Origin: Micractinium sp. NFX-FRZ
Lineage: Eukaryota > Chlorophyta > Trebouxiophyceae > Chlorellales > Chlorellaceae
Reading direction: 5' to 3'
NCBI GenBank assembly: GCA_029339195.1
Contig: JAPTJF010000023.1
Span: 62,001 to 126,000, forward strand
Length of the DNA stretch: 64,000 bases
The number at the start of each line of letters is the position of its first letter. Position 1 is the first letter of the stretch. The position numbers and the translations under genes are program-made. Below, piece after piece: positions 13,101-24,600 of the stretch. The notes beneath the pieces were generated by a model. It was not told the origin of the DNA. It did no database searches and saw only the letters and a list, made by a program, of their open reading frames with translations.

Positions 13101-13595
13101 TGGGGCTCACATTCCAGTTACGTGTTGCTCTTGCCCTGGGGAGGTGTGCTTGCACGCCACGCCATCCCACGTGCAGGGGTGGGAGGCGTTGCCCAGCTGC
13201 CAGCCCGCCCCGTCAGCCACGTTGGCAGCACCCGACTCGTGCAGTGCCTGGCGCAGGCGGCGCATGATGGCCACTGCGGTGGGCAGGGGGTGGGGCGTGG
13301 GGAGGCGGGGGGACACGGTTGCTGGCAGCGGGCGGGAATTGGAAATAGAGGGCGGGAGGACATGATGCCTTCGCGACTGCAGGGCAAGATGGGGGAAGGC
13401 AGACATGGGCCTCCATGCTAGGCATGACCCCCAGCAGCTGTGCTTGGTGACAGTGCGGCCCCTGGAATCCCTTGTACCTTCATCCACCGCCGCTGCCGAC
13501 CCAGTCGCCGTCAGCACCAATGGCAGGAGCAGCATGAACTGCAGCCACAGCTGTTGCCCCTGTAGATGTCGATACTGAAGTGCACCATGGCCCAT
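7103..13595 (-). CDS. LRR receptor-like protein kinase, copy B
   Basis: Second complete paralogue with the same exon order as copy A. The ATG at 13595 opens MGHGALQ and a hydrophobic signal peptide ending near AAAVDEG. The cap CTWDGVACKHT lies near 13160. LRR exons cover about 12960-10570. The membrane helix LWLAAVVMLTVGLLAAAAAW is followed by RRTRQQQQ (about 10120-10030). A juxtamembrane region shares GRGIEVYPLGEHQLALAHQL with the other copies. Kinase motifs are LGVGAHAVCYLAKL, TAVKV (about 9240-9155), MHGDLKPGN, ADLGMARV (8170-7990) and a C-lobe ending QRPSAAEVLQQL. The tail is shorter, ending SAGIAPH. The junctions I checked keep frame and I found no disabling change, so it looks intact. 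Exact length was not computed; about 950 residues is expected. One intron carries a minisatellite (8949-9105). Confidence 0.85.
8949..9105. repeat. Intronic minisatellite, about 27-36 base units
   Basis: About five degenerate direct repeats built on GGGATGCACTGGGCACACTG followed by GGGCAGCACAGCAGA, in the intron between the glycine-loop/lysine exon and the helix-C exon of kinase copy B. The corresponding introns of copies A and C lack it, so it arose after the gene duplications. Confidence 0.85.
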
Positions 13596-14401
13596 CCCGG
13601 GGCTGGGCTGAATGGGAGGGCGATGCTCTGCCGCACAGACAGCGGCGGCAGAGCGGCGGCGGCACCTGGTCAGGGCGCTGCTAGCAAGCCCCTGCTGTAC
13701 CCTGGCCACGGCGCCCGCCAGACCACGATCCCGGCTAGCAGGGCAGCAGGGAAGCAGGTTCCTGGCTGGCGCCGCGAGCTACGAACTGCACGCCTGGCCC
13801 CCCAGGGCGGCCGCCCTTCAGAGCGCAGCGCGACGCGCGCTGCCACCGCCTGTAAAGCTACGCGCTCAAGCGTCAAGCGTATGCATAAGCAAGCATAGCT
13901 TCAAAGAGCACGTGCCGGCCGGCAATGACGGGCAGTCGCACAGTTTCGCATCTTTAGAAGTGTCTTTCAGACGGCTAGTGTAATGGTGTTGATATGTTTG
14001 TGCTACTCCTAACGTGGGCAGTCTGCGCTGGTCAGCTTGTCGCTGCGAAAGGGGCCGTCCTTGAGCATAAGGTGCCGCCGCCGTCCCACTTCATATCAGT
14101 GATATTATCACGCCGCGGCGCGCCGTCCCGGAGTGATATGCCTCTTCTGCCTGCTGTCGTTCGCTGCTGTGATGTCTCGTCGAGGACATGTTCCTACCCA
14201 CGTGCTCGGCAAAACGTTGGGCATGCAGTAATACCAGGGGTGCGGCGGGGCTCGCTGCAGGCAGCCCGCACCCGGCTGAGCCCTCAAGCCGCTGGACGTG
14301 CACAGGCTTCACCCTCACGTTAGCAGTTTTGCGGCTGCACGAGGGTTTATTTCTTGCAAGGTCAATGTTTGAAAGATATACCTCAGTATTAGGAGTGTTC
14401 A
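13596..14401. other. Intergenic region between kinase copies B and C
   Basis: About 800 bases, the longest spacer in the array. The left part is the 5' flank of copy B, homologous to the other flanks. The right part is the 3' flank of copy C and is less GC-rich. It contains a short imperfect palindrome (CATATCAGTGATATTATCAC near 14092, with GTGATATG near 14133). I see no gene in it. Confidence 0.45.
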
Positions 14402-17400
14402 TTAGTTGATGCGGGAAAAGGTGGCGCACTGGCCAGCGCTGCCTCCGCCGCTGCCATTGCCGATGTCAAACCCACCCTCCTCCCGCAGCCGCTGCAGCAC
14501 CTCTGCTGCGCTGGGCCGCTGCTCTGGGTTGGGCTGGATGCAGCGCTCGATGAGGCACACCACCCCCTGCAACAGAGGGGTGCAGGGCGGGCATATGGGG
14601 TGCAAGCGGCAGTGCGCAGTGTGAGCAGGTGCAGTTGAGGGTTGTTGGGTGCAGGAGGGTAGTGCGGACACGTGAGGGTTGTTGGGTGCAGGAGGGTAGT
14701 GCGGACACGTGAGGGTTGTTGGGTGCAGGACGGAGCATGCGCAAGCGCAGGTGAGGGTCGATGGGTGCAGAGGGGAGGGTGGATCAATGCATGGCCGAAG
14801 GTAGGGCAGTGCCAGGGCCTGGGAGCACAGCCCCGCACACAGCATACCATCGTCCCCCACACCTGCGGGCAGTCCCCGGGCGCGCGCGGCAGCGTCCACT
14901 CCCCCCGCTGATGCAGCGGCTGCTGTGTGGTCAGCACCACGAGCAGCAACCCCAGAGCGTAGATGTCGGCTGCCAGGGTGCACGGCGTGCCCAGCAGCTG
15001 CTCGGGGGCTGCATTCCTCAAGGGGACCAACAGGACCCAAGGGTTGGGAGCAGAACGCCATCAAGCAGCAGCAGCAGAAGAACTGCATCAAGCAGCAGCA
15101 GCAGAGCAGAACAATCCCTGCGCCCACCACACTCCTTGCCCCCCCCACCCCACCCCACCCTCCCTCGGCACCACAGCGCGTGCCCCCACCCACCCACCCA
15201 CCTGCATATGTGCGGGTGAAGCCGGGTGCGGGGCCGCCACCGCCCATGACCCGTGCCATGCCCAGGTCTGCAATGCATGCCTCATTCTGCCGGGACAACA
15301 GGATGTTGCCTGGCTTCAGGTCGCCGTGCATGACGTCGCGCCCGTGCAGGAATGCCAGCGCCTCCGCCACGTCCAGCGCCACCTGGCGCCCGCTGCACAA
15401 GCAGGGAGCACAGCATGCACAGCAGGGCAGCTCAGCCCTTTGGCTCTTCTTTGTCGCATCCAGTGCACTGGCTTGGGAAGCAATGGAGGTGTATGACAGC
15501 GGAAGCAGTGGAAGAGGTGAAAGTCATTGATACACCAGCACCCTACAGCCCACCCCACCCACCAGGCCTCCCATCGCAGCGCACTGCGGCGGCGCTCGCG
15601 TGTTAGAGCCGAGGCCAGGCTGCCGCCTTGCATGAGGGGCATGGCAACCATGAGCAGGCTGCCCTGAAGGCAGGCAGGCAGGCGGGGGGATGCAGCACAG
15701 GTGGGGTGTGGGGTTGAGGGTTTAGACATTCACGGCCTAGGTGCGGCAAACGCCCGTCAAACTCGCATGTCCAGGTCACGCACACACTGCGACCCCAGAC
15801 ACGTTTCTTCCACTGCCCCCACCCACCTTGAGTGCCACCCCCAGCAGCGGCACGATGCGGCGGTGCACGCATGCCTGCAGCAGCGCCACCTCCCGCCACG
15901 CCCCGCCGGAGTCCACTCCTGGGTCCAACTCGAACACCTGCTCATGCAGGCATCGGCGACGTGAGAAACTCTGCAACTCCTGTCGCGCGGCATTGCAAGT
16001 CCTACGCGACAAGACCCTCGAACAGCTGCTTCGTGCCGGCAGGGTGGTGGCGCACTGGCCAGCCTGCCCAGCAAGCACTCAGCTGCAGTCCACAGAGGAA
16101 GGGCAGCGCAGCCGGCCTCTCATAAGACCGGCAGGATGCAGAGCGCAGGGGCCGGCTGGGCCCGAGCCTCCTCTGCACGGCACCCGTTGCAGCCTCGCCT
16201 CCCCTCCCCCCGTCCCCACCTTGACCGCCGCCAGCTCCCCCCGCAGCTTGGCCAGGTAGCACACAGCGTGTGCACCCACCCCCAGCTCCACAATTGCGCC
16301 CCGCCTGTCCACAACAAACTGAGGGAGGGGGGCAAGGGGGGCGGGCGCAGCAGGGGGGACAAGGAGGGGCACAGTTGGTGCAAGCGCCTGCACGTTGCAC
16401 CTGCAACACCTGCAACCACCGGGGGCATCCCAGCTTGCTTCTGTTGAAGAGCCCTCAGGCAGACGCTAGTGCTGCTGGGTCGGGAGAGACGGGCGTGGCG
16501 GGCAGCGCCCACCTGGGCACGCCGCAGTGACATCACGAGCGCATCCACTGAATGCATGCAACCATGCCCTCAGCAGGATCTCGTATCATCTTCAGCGCAC
16601 GCGAATGCATGCAGCCGCTGCGCAAGCACACCCCCCTGCAACCATGCCCGCAGCAGGAGCCGACCTCCAAGTTGTCAGCTGGAACCCTCAGCGATTGGGT
16701 GGGCAGGCGCCACTGCCTGCTACTCTGCGCTGACACAGCCGCCTGTTGGGGCCAGAGCGGCGCCCGCCATGTGGCCGAGGACGTGTTGCTGTCGTGCTGC
16801 AGGATGCTTGTTTGGGACTCCGCATCCCCCTCTGCCAAGCCGTCCCACTCCCACCCTGCCCCCAGCTGCCCCCTGCGCCCAAGGTTGTGGGCGAGCGCTG
16901 CCTGCCGCTCAGCCATGGGCGTGATCTCAATGCCCCTCCCCTGGCCATCCAAGTGTGCGCTCAGCAGGGCAGCCACGCGGGCACGCCTGCCGTGCCGCGC
17001 TGCGCTGCTGTCCTCGCCGGCAGTCACCGCATCCCCGGCGGGCGGCTGCCGCTGCTCATGCAGTAGGCCCTGCATCACCAGTGATATGGTTGATCCCTGC
17101 TGCTGCTGCAGCTGCTGCCGCTGCCGCTGCCTGCGTCGCCATGCTGCCGACGCGGCCAGCGCTGCCAGCAGCAGCGCAGCCACCGCGGCCAGCCCCGGCA
17201 CCACGGCCGGCGCCAGCGCTAGCAGCCACAGCCACAGGGGTGCCTGCTGTGCGGCGGGCTCCTGTGGGAGCGAGGATCGGAACTCCAAGGGTACCAGCAA
17301 TCGATCAAAGCATGGCGGCAGCACCGGGTCGATGTGTGTGTGCTCATAGTTGCTGCACAAGTGCCCAAGGAGGGCGGGGGCCAGGGGGGCGGGCAGGCAG

Positions 17401-20400
17401 AACATGGGGTGGCACTCGGTGGGAAGCACGCGCATGCAGCAGGGAGGCATGGGAGGCGCCACCCTGGCACAGGGGACGGGACATGGTGCAACCCCACTCT
17501 GGCAAACCTGCCTCCACTGCCCCAGCGCGCACCGCACCGCGCGCCTGCCGGCTGCCAGCCTGGATGCTGCCCTCCTCGTCCTCCCCAACGCCCCCACACG
17601 CAGCTGCCCGCCCGCCCCGCCGCCCTCCCTCACATGAACTGAATCGAGTCGGCCACCGGGAGCTTGCACCAGTTGGCCGGGACGCTGCCGGTAATGGCGG
17701 TGTGCTCAAACGTCCTGGGGGGCAGGCAGGGGTCGGGGGCATGCGGGAGCAGGGGGGGCGGTTCACACACAGGGGGGGTGCAGATGGGCAGACATGCGGA
17801 GGCGAGGGCAAGCAACCATGCCCATGGGTGCGAGACACATGGCACACCTCCCACGCACGCCGGCACACCTGAAGCACATACGGATGCACGGTGCAGCACA
17901 GCGCGGGGCCAGCGCATGCCACGGTGGCGGCGGCAGCAGCATGGCTGCCCCCGCAGATCATTGGCTGCCCCCACAAGTCATTGGCTGCCCCCACAAGTCA
18001 TTGGCTGCCCCCACAAATCATTGGCTGCCTCCACCCGACTCGAGCCGGCGCTCTGACTCACAACAGTGTCAGCGTGCCCCACAGCGTGATTGGCAGGGTG
18101 CCGGTCAGCCCTGGGTTGCCTGCAAGCTGCAGCACCTCCAAGCTTGGAAGCCTGCCGGGGCCCAGCCAGGCCGGCGGGAAGGCGGGGCCGGTGAGGGCGT
18201 TGCCGTCAACTGCAAACTCCCGAGCTTCCTGCAGCGCGGGTTTTGGGGGGATACGAACCCGAGGGCTTCAACACAGGGGCTCGGCAGGCAGGTGTGGCAC
18301 ACTGGTGGGCGGCCGCAGGGTGCCCATAGGATGAACGTTAAGGTTTTAGGGTTCAACCCTAATCCTATCGCCGCCAGGGCCCCCAGGGACAGGGCAAGTG
18401 AATGCAGGCCCACCCTGCCTCAGCTTACCAGAGATTCTCCCCACTGGTCGGGCAGGCTCCCAACAAACCGATTGTGTTCAAGCTGCACATGGGTGGGGTG
18501 GGGACAGCGGGGCACAGCATGGCACCTCCGCGCGTGCTTGCTTGGCAGTGGGATCAATGCAGGGCACAGTGACAGGCAGCTGCTGGCGTGAGGGCGGCAG
18601 ATTCGTGGCAAGAGAGTGGGTGGTCGGGATCCCTTGGCAGTGGGGTGGGAGCCTGCACACCCCAAAGGTCAGGCAGCACAGCACAGCACAGCACAGCACA
18701 GCGCGGCTTACCCGCAACCGTGCCAGCCGTGGGTGCGCCAGGAACAGGCGGGGCGGGAGGGTGCCCGTGATGTTGTTGGACGCTAGCTTGCTGCACGCAT
18801 TGTGGCATGTGGGTGGCAGCAACGGGCGGCGTGCCGGGGGTGGGGTGGGCAGTCCACATGCGCGGGCAAGCCGCACGCACACGGGCAGTTCATTTGCGTG
18901 GGCATTTCACGTGTTTTGAAGTTTGCGCGCACAGGCCAAGGAGCGACAAGCCAAGACAAAGCAGGTGTGCAGTACAGTGCACAATGCCTGTGGTGCAGCT
19001 TGGGGCCACCCCGCCTTACCCTCGGCCCCACTCACAGGGTTTCCAGGGAGGGGAAGCCGCCCGCTGCCCAGGCAGGCGGCAAGGGGCCTGAGACCTGCAT
19101 GTCTTCCAGCTCCAGGTGGCGCAGCCTGGGGAAGCTGCCAGGCACTGATGCCCATTCGGGCGGCAGGCGCACGGGAGCACGCGCGCCCGGACCGGTGGGC
19201 ATGTGGTACTGCAGGCGAAGGAAGCTCTCAGGCAAGCCGTTGATCGACAGCTCCTCCAGCTGGCGGAACCCTGCTGCCCACTGTGCAGGAAGCTGCCCTG
19301 GCGCCCTGCCCATCAACCACAGCGCGCGCAGCGCGGGCAGCACGCTGGGGGATGCTCCCCACGAGGCGGGCAGCGTCGAGTGCAGCATGACTGCCTGAAT
19401 GTTGAGGTCCTCCAGCTGCGGCAGCGCCCCTGGCTGCATGTCTGGCAGGCCGCCCTCCAGGGAGGTGGCAGTGATGGACAGCCTGGACGGAGGGTGAACA
19501 AGGAAGCCGCGGAGCTGGTTGGGCGGCATGTGGGGGAGGAGTGCTGGTTGGTCACAGGCGCGGACTGCGGGTGTGGTTGAAGGGGATGCAGAGGGCATCA
19601 AGGCGAATTGCCGCCCTGGGTGTGCGGCAGCTGGGCACGCGGTGGGCAGCATGTGGTCCCACTGGTGCGCTGGCTCGCGCGAGGGCTCACTTTCTGAGGC
19701 GGGGCCAGGCATTGGGTGCGCCCCACTCGGGCGGGATGGAACCGGGCAAGCCCCCTCTGGTGCAGTCCCAGCTGAATGTCTCCACCCACTGCAGCTGCGC
19801 CAGCTCGGGCAGCAGCGGCCCGCCCCCAAGGGCAGCGTCGGTTTCAATGAAAGGAGGCGGCTCGCCTGGGCACTTCAGGCGGCTGCATGGGGCAGGGGGG
19901 CGCGCACAGTTGGGCAGGAAGGTGAGCGAGGGGTGCGCACCCCGCGCCCGCCAAGGTTGGGTGCAGCTAGCCAAGGGCCGGTGCGAGGAGTTGGGGACTT
20001 ACATGCGGGTGATATGTTGCTCTTGCCCCGTGCCGGTGTGTTCGCACGCCACGCCGTCCCAGGTGCAGGGGTGGGAGGCGTTGCCCAGCTGCCAGCCCGG
20101 CCCGTCAGCCATGGCGGCAGCACCCGACTCGTGCAGTGCCTGGCGCAGGCCGCGCATGATGGCCACTGCAGCAAGGGTGTGGGAATGGAGGATGGGAGGA
20201 CACATGTTGGGGGCAACCATAGTGCAGGAAGGAGACAACATTGATCCATGGCGCTCCCTCAGCTGTGCAGTGCATGTCCACACAGTGCGGCTCCCTCTCG
20301 CCGCACCTACATTCATCCACAGCCGCCGCACCTTACCTTCATCCACAGCTGCCACGTCAGCTTCTGCCGCCGCCATCAGAAGCACCCGCAACAGCAGCAG

Positions 20401-20460
20401 CGTCCGCAGCACCCGCTGCTGCTGCTCTGGGTACATCTTAGTGAAGTGATGCGCTCCCAT
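14402..20460 (-). CDS. LRR receptor-like protein kinase, copy C
   Basis: Third complete paralogue. The ATG at 20460 opens MGAHHFTK and a hydrophobic leader ending AAVDEGK. The cap CTWDGVACEHTG lies near 20060. LRR exons cover about 19850-17640, including LASNNITGTLPPRLF near 18780 and a divergent LEHNRFVGSLPDQW near 18470. The membrane helix with GLAAVAALLLAALAASAAW precedes RRRQRQRQQ (about 17200-17110). Kinase motifs are LGVGAHAVCYLAKLRG, AAVKV (16315-16220), WREVALLQ, MHGDLKPGN, ADLGMARV (15390-15215), APEQLLGTP (15012-14860) and QRPSAAEVLQRL. It ends GQCATFSRIN. The LRR domain is the most diverged of the three while the kinase is conserved, which is compatible with the ectodomains changing ligand preference (inference). 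It is the outermost copy; the neighbouring gene runs divergently. Confidence 0.85.
14636..14730. repeat. Intronic 37-base tandem repeat, 2.6 copies
   Basis: Two exact 37-base units and a partial third, beginning TGAGGGTTGTTGGGTGCAGG, in the last intron of kinase copy C. A single diverged version sits in the matching intron of copy B near 7395-7455, so the sequence was present before duplication and expanded in copy C. Confidence 0.85.
17943..18034. repeat. Intronic 20-base tandem repeat, about 5 copies
   Basis: Contiguous near-perfect repeats of TTGGCTGCCCCCACAAGTCA in an LRR-region intron of kinase copy C. No spacers separate the units, so this is an ordinary minisatellite. Confidence 0.9.
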
Positions 20461-21678
20461 GGCCCATTCCTGGGCTGGGGCTGGCGAAGCGGAGGCGTGG
20501 CAGGGCACCGTGCTGCAGCAGCCAGCGCAGGTGGCGGCGGCGCCGGCGGTATGACGGGGACCCCTGCCGTATCCCGGGCCGGCAGCGACAGTCTACTTGC
20601 TGGCAGGCGCCGAACTACTTGAGCGGCGCAGAGTGCAGTTGCGGTGCGGTGCGCTGCGTGACAACTTCGCCACCCTCATGGAACGTGAGGCAGCTGGTAT
20701 GTGCGGCTTGGCTGGCGCTGATCGCGCTTCCATATTGGCGACACCTGGGCTACCTGAGGTAGTACCTCCACCTGTACCTCACCCCTGGCGCCCGGAGGGG
20801 TCGCAGCCGCCTTGCAAGGCAGACAGACAGAGCGGGTGGATACATCAGATCAAGCAGGGGCTTGCCGTGCACAATCACTTCCCATGAGTAGGGATATTTG
20901 TCTTGCAATAAAGTTGCAGGGGCCGCTCAGCTTGGAACCAGTGTTTGCCTGCCACTGCTGTTGCCTGCCACACGCGTACACACTCACATGGCGTGCAGCA
21001 GCGCCGCCGCAACCGGCTCTGGCTTCCATGCATGCGCTGTTGTGTTGTAACTCTTCACGTTGCAGTCTGGATGTCACTACATGGTTTGCCATGCAGGACA
21101 GCCTGCCAAGGCCCCCACACACCAGCTCTTGCCGCTGCCTGGGCAGCTGTTGATGCCCCTACATCAGACAGCTGGCCTCACCACAAACAGCAGCTGCTGC
21201 CTTCGAGTCTGGGCTGCAAACCTCCAAACGTCAGCTGCTCTTCACGTTCAAACATGTGCAGCATACATATGTATGTCAGCATGCATGTTGACATCAGCAG
21301 GGAGAGGTGGCAGCAGCCCTCCCCGCATGCGCCCCACCCGCCACGGCAGGCACAGCAGGCAGGGCCAAATCTATTCCTGCAAGGGCGGCGTTATGCGCGG
21401 ATGCTCTAGAGACTGGCAATGGTGAACTGAACTCTGGGAACGGAGGTAGCGCGTGGACGCCCCACCATCTCTACAGGTCGGTGGAACTTGCAGCCGCGGA
21501 GCAACTGGTCGGGACAGCAAGTTCAGTGACAAGTATCAAATGCGCTGGTCATCTATGGAGGGGACAGGGGCGACCGCTGGCCGTGAGCGCTTGATGATGC
21601 GTTTGGGCGAGGCTTTCTCCGGCTCTCTTCATCGTGATAACGTTTTGCACCGATTCGCACAGGTGCCGACCGTCGAAG
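20461..21678. other. Divergent intergenic region, kinase array / ankyrin-U-box gene
   Basis: 1.2 kb between two divergently transcribed genes, presumably holding both promoters. The left 200 bases match the 5' flanks of the other kinase copies. AATAAAG occurs near 20907. I see no convincing ORF, RNA gene or TATA box, and nothing I can name in the rest. Confidence 0.4.
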
Positions 21679-24600
21679 ATGGAGGCAACGGCGCCCCAGG
21701 ACGAGGCCGGGGTCGGCGGCGCGTCGGCAGGTGAGCCCGCCTGCGCCGCCAGCGCGGCTGCTGGGGCGCGCTGCTATATGGCTGGCCAGTTCAGCTGCTA
21801 CTTTCTGCTCTTTGAAGCTTTCAGGTTGCACACAGCAGGAGGGAAAGCTTTCGTGGCGTCTGCTTGTGCCGCACCCACCGTCCCGCCAGAGGCCCTGGGC
21901 TGCCAGCGGCACAAATGCAACATTCCTGCACTGCCCCAGCGTGCGCGCTGAGCGCCACGCTGCCTGCTCCACCCGCTTGACTTCACATGCACCAGCTTGC
22001 TCCTCTGGGCGCGCAGGAGGAGGAGACATTGATGGCGTACTGCATCGACTTGTATTGACAGGGAGGATTCAGAGGCTAGCAGCAGGCGGCGATGCGGAGC
22101 TACTGCAGCGTGTCCTGCAGGGCGAGCCAGACTCTGGCAGCCTGGCCAACATACTCAACCAGGAAGGCGAAACGCCTCTCATACGGGCAGTGTTTGCCGG
22201 CCACGCAGCGTGCACAGCGGCGTTGCTGGCAGCGGGCGCAGACGTGAGCGCCGTGGGGCCCGAAGGCGCGACAGCGCTGTTCATTGCGGCGGGGCGCGGG
22301 CACACGGCGTGCGTGGAAGCGCTGCTGGCGGCAGGTGCAGACTGCGAGCAGGCGGATGCAGACACTGGGGCCACGCCGCTCATCCAGGCAGCCATGCTTG
22401 GGCACCCCGCATGTGTGCGCGCCCTGCTTGCCGCCGGCGCGGACGCCGAGGCCACAGCCAGCGGTGGCGCGACGGCGCTCCTGCACGCGGCGTTCAATGA
22501 GCATGCCGCCTGTGTGCAAGCGCTGCTGGATGGCGCGGCCAACGTGCAGGCGGTGGATGAGGAGGGCAGCACTGCGCTTCACCAGGCAGCGCAGGCGGGC
22601 AGCGCAGCGTGCCTGCGCGTCCTGCTGACTGCGGGCGCTGAGGTGGATGCCACGGACGTCAACGGCGAGACTGCGCTGCACCTAGCCGCCGGGGCGGAGA
22701 CTGACGCCGCTCTCTGCGTGCAGCTGCTGCTGGACAGCGGTGCCAATGTTGCGGTGGCCAGCAGGGGCGACTTGCTCACGCCGCTGCACGCGGCGGCAAT
22801 GGCGGGCAGGGCAGACGCGCTGCGCGCGCTGCTGGCGGCGGGGGCGTCGGCCAGGGCAACCGACAGCGACGGGATGACGCCGCTGCACTGGGCAAAGCAC
22901 AAGGGCCACATGGATTGCATGCGTGTGATGGTTTTGATGTGCCCCGAGTTAGCAGAAGGAGGGGCAGGAGGGGCAGGCGGTTCCGACAAGGCAGCCCAGC
23001 TGCGACAAAAGCTGGAGCAAAAGAAGAAGAGGGAGGCAGAGCAAGGTACCTGCCGCCGCCTTCATTCCTCCTTGTCCACTTTCTGCCCGCCCGCTAGATG
23101 GAGGGCAGCTAAAGGGGAGGGGAGGTGCCGATGGACCGTTGTTTGACCACTACAAGTCGGCCGCCTGCATGCTGGTGTGTCGCCTGGCGCCGGCGCTCAT
23201 GCTTCAAGTGCCTCACAGAGCTTTGCATGTTCCCTGCTACCCGCCGCCACCCTCTCCGCCTGCAGCCGCTGCCAAGGGCAGCAAGCAGTCCGCCGAGCAG
23301 GAGACCGCAGCTGCGGCGGCCAGAGCTGCGGCAGCCGAGGCAGCCGCCGCTGAGCTGTTGGCGCAGGAAGAGCAGCGGGCAGCCAAGGCTGCCAAGAGGC
23401 AGCGGAAGAAGGAGCGCCAGCAGCAGTCGAAGGCGCAGGCGGCCGCTGCTCGCCCTGCTGGCGCTACCTCGGCACAGCAGGGCCAGCAGGCGGCAGGGGA
23501 GGAGCTGCAGCCGCCTCAAGGAGAGACCGAGGCAGGGCCCATTGCTGGCAGGTTTAGTGTGCTGGCAGGTGAGCGCTCAGCAAGACACCCGTGCCTGCAT
23601 GTCAGTGCAGCTGCTGGCAGGCAAAGCTTGGCGTGCAGGGGAGTCTGAGGTGTGCGCGCGCTGCAGTGCGCACACTGGTGCACCCCCCACGTGGGGTGCA
23701 TGTGTGTGCGGCACGGGGCTGTTGCTCCTCCCAGTGGGTGCCTGCCCAGCGGCAGCATGTCCTCTGCTTGAGCACACCACGCCCCTCCACCCGGACAGCT
23801 CAAACTGCGCCGCACCTTGCCGCCGACACTGCAGAAGAAGCAGGGGAGGACGATGCGGATGCTACACCCAGCGACAGCAAGCAGGAGGCTGATCCGGCGC
23901 AGCCAGGGCAGATGCATGGGCTGGACATGCTGTGGGCAGGGGTCCCAGGCCTCCAGCGGGCAGCAGAGGGGCAGCCGAGGGTGCCCCAAGACGAGGGTGG
24001 GGCCATCGTCGGCGAGGCCAGCATTACGACTGGTGAGCTTTGTGTGCCATGCGGGTGTGCCTGCTGTGCAGGCCAGCTGGCAGCGCTCAAACCGTGGGCG
24101 CGTTTGGATGCCTGAGGGGTGCTCACTGTGCAGTGCGGCGGCCTCTTGCCCGTTCACGCGTGATCACAGCGTGTCGCAGCGGGCGCAAGCGTCAGGTGCA
24201 CCTGTGCCGCAAGAGGGATGCCAAGCAGCCATAGCATGCGCTTTGGCTTTCCGCCCTGACTCTTTGCACCCCTTCCTCATTTCATGTGTGCAGGAAACGA
24301 GGGCAAGGGCAGCGCCAGCGCTGCCCCCGGCAGTGGAGAGCCCGGCGGGGCGAGTGGCGAGGAGGAGGCAGTGGCGGCGCTCCACCGGCTGGCTCGGGAG
24401 GGAGACCCGATCCAGCTGCAGAGCCTGCTTCAGCGGTACGCAGGCAGCCACGGCTTTGCCAACACTTCCGACTCTCACGGCCTCCTGCCGCTGCAGCGCA
24501 GCGCAGCAAACGGCCACGCAGGCTGTGTCACCGCGCTGCTGGTGGCGGGCGCGGATGCAAACGCGGCCGACAGCGTCGGAAAGACGCCCCTGGTGAGCGC

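Larger units (their letters stand above)
1..20460 (-). repeat. Tandem array of about 6.6-7 kb kinase gene units
   Basis: Start codons at 23, 6619, 13595 and 20460 give unit lengths of 6596, 6976 and 6865 bases. Each unit is one complete multi-exon kinase gene plus 400-800 bases of flank, all in the same orientation. Exon boundaries and intron phases are shared wherever I compared them, and coding exons are far better conserved than introns. The array continues beyond the left edge. Unequal crossing-over between units is the likely origin (inference). Confidence 0.85.

Noticed and set aside
14092..14140. Palindrome with ATATCA/TGATAT as an operator or origin
   Set aside because: Short, imperfect and without context; insufficient to support a function.
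17943..18034. Short regularly spaced repeats, CRISPR-like at first sight
   Set aside because: The units are contiguous with no unique spacers, inside an intron of a eukaryotic gene.
18239..18290. Possible tRNA or tRNA-derived element (GGGTTCGTATCCC on the minus strand)
   Set aside because: It resembles a T-arm, but no matching acceptor, D-arm or anticodon arm could be found around it.
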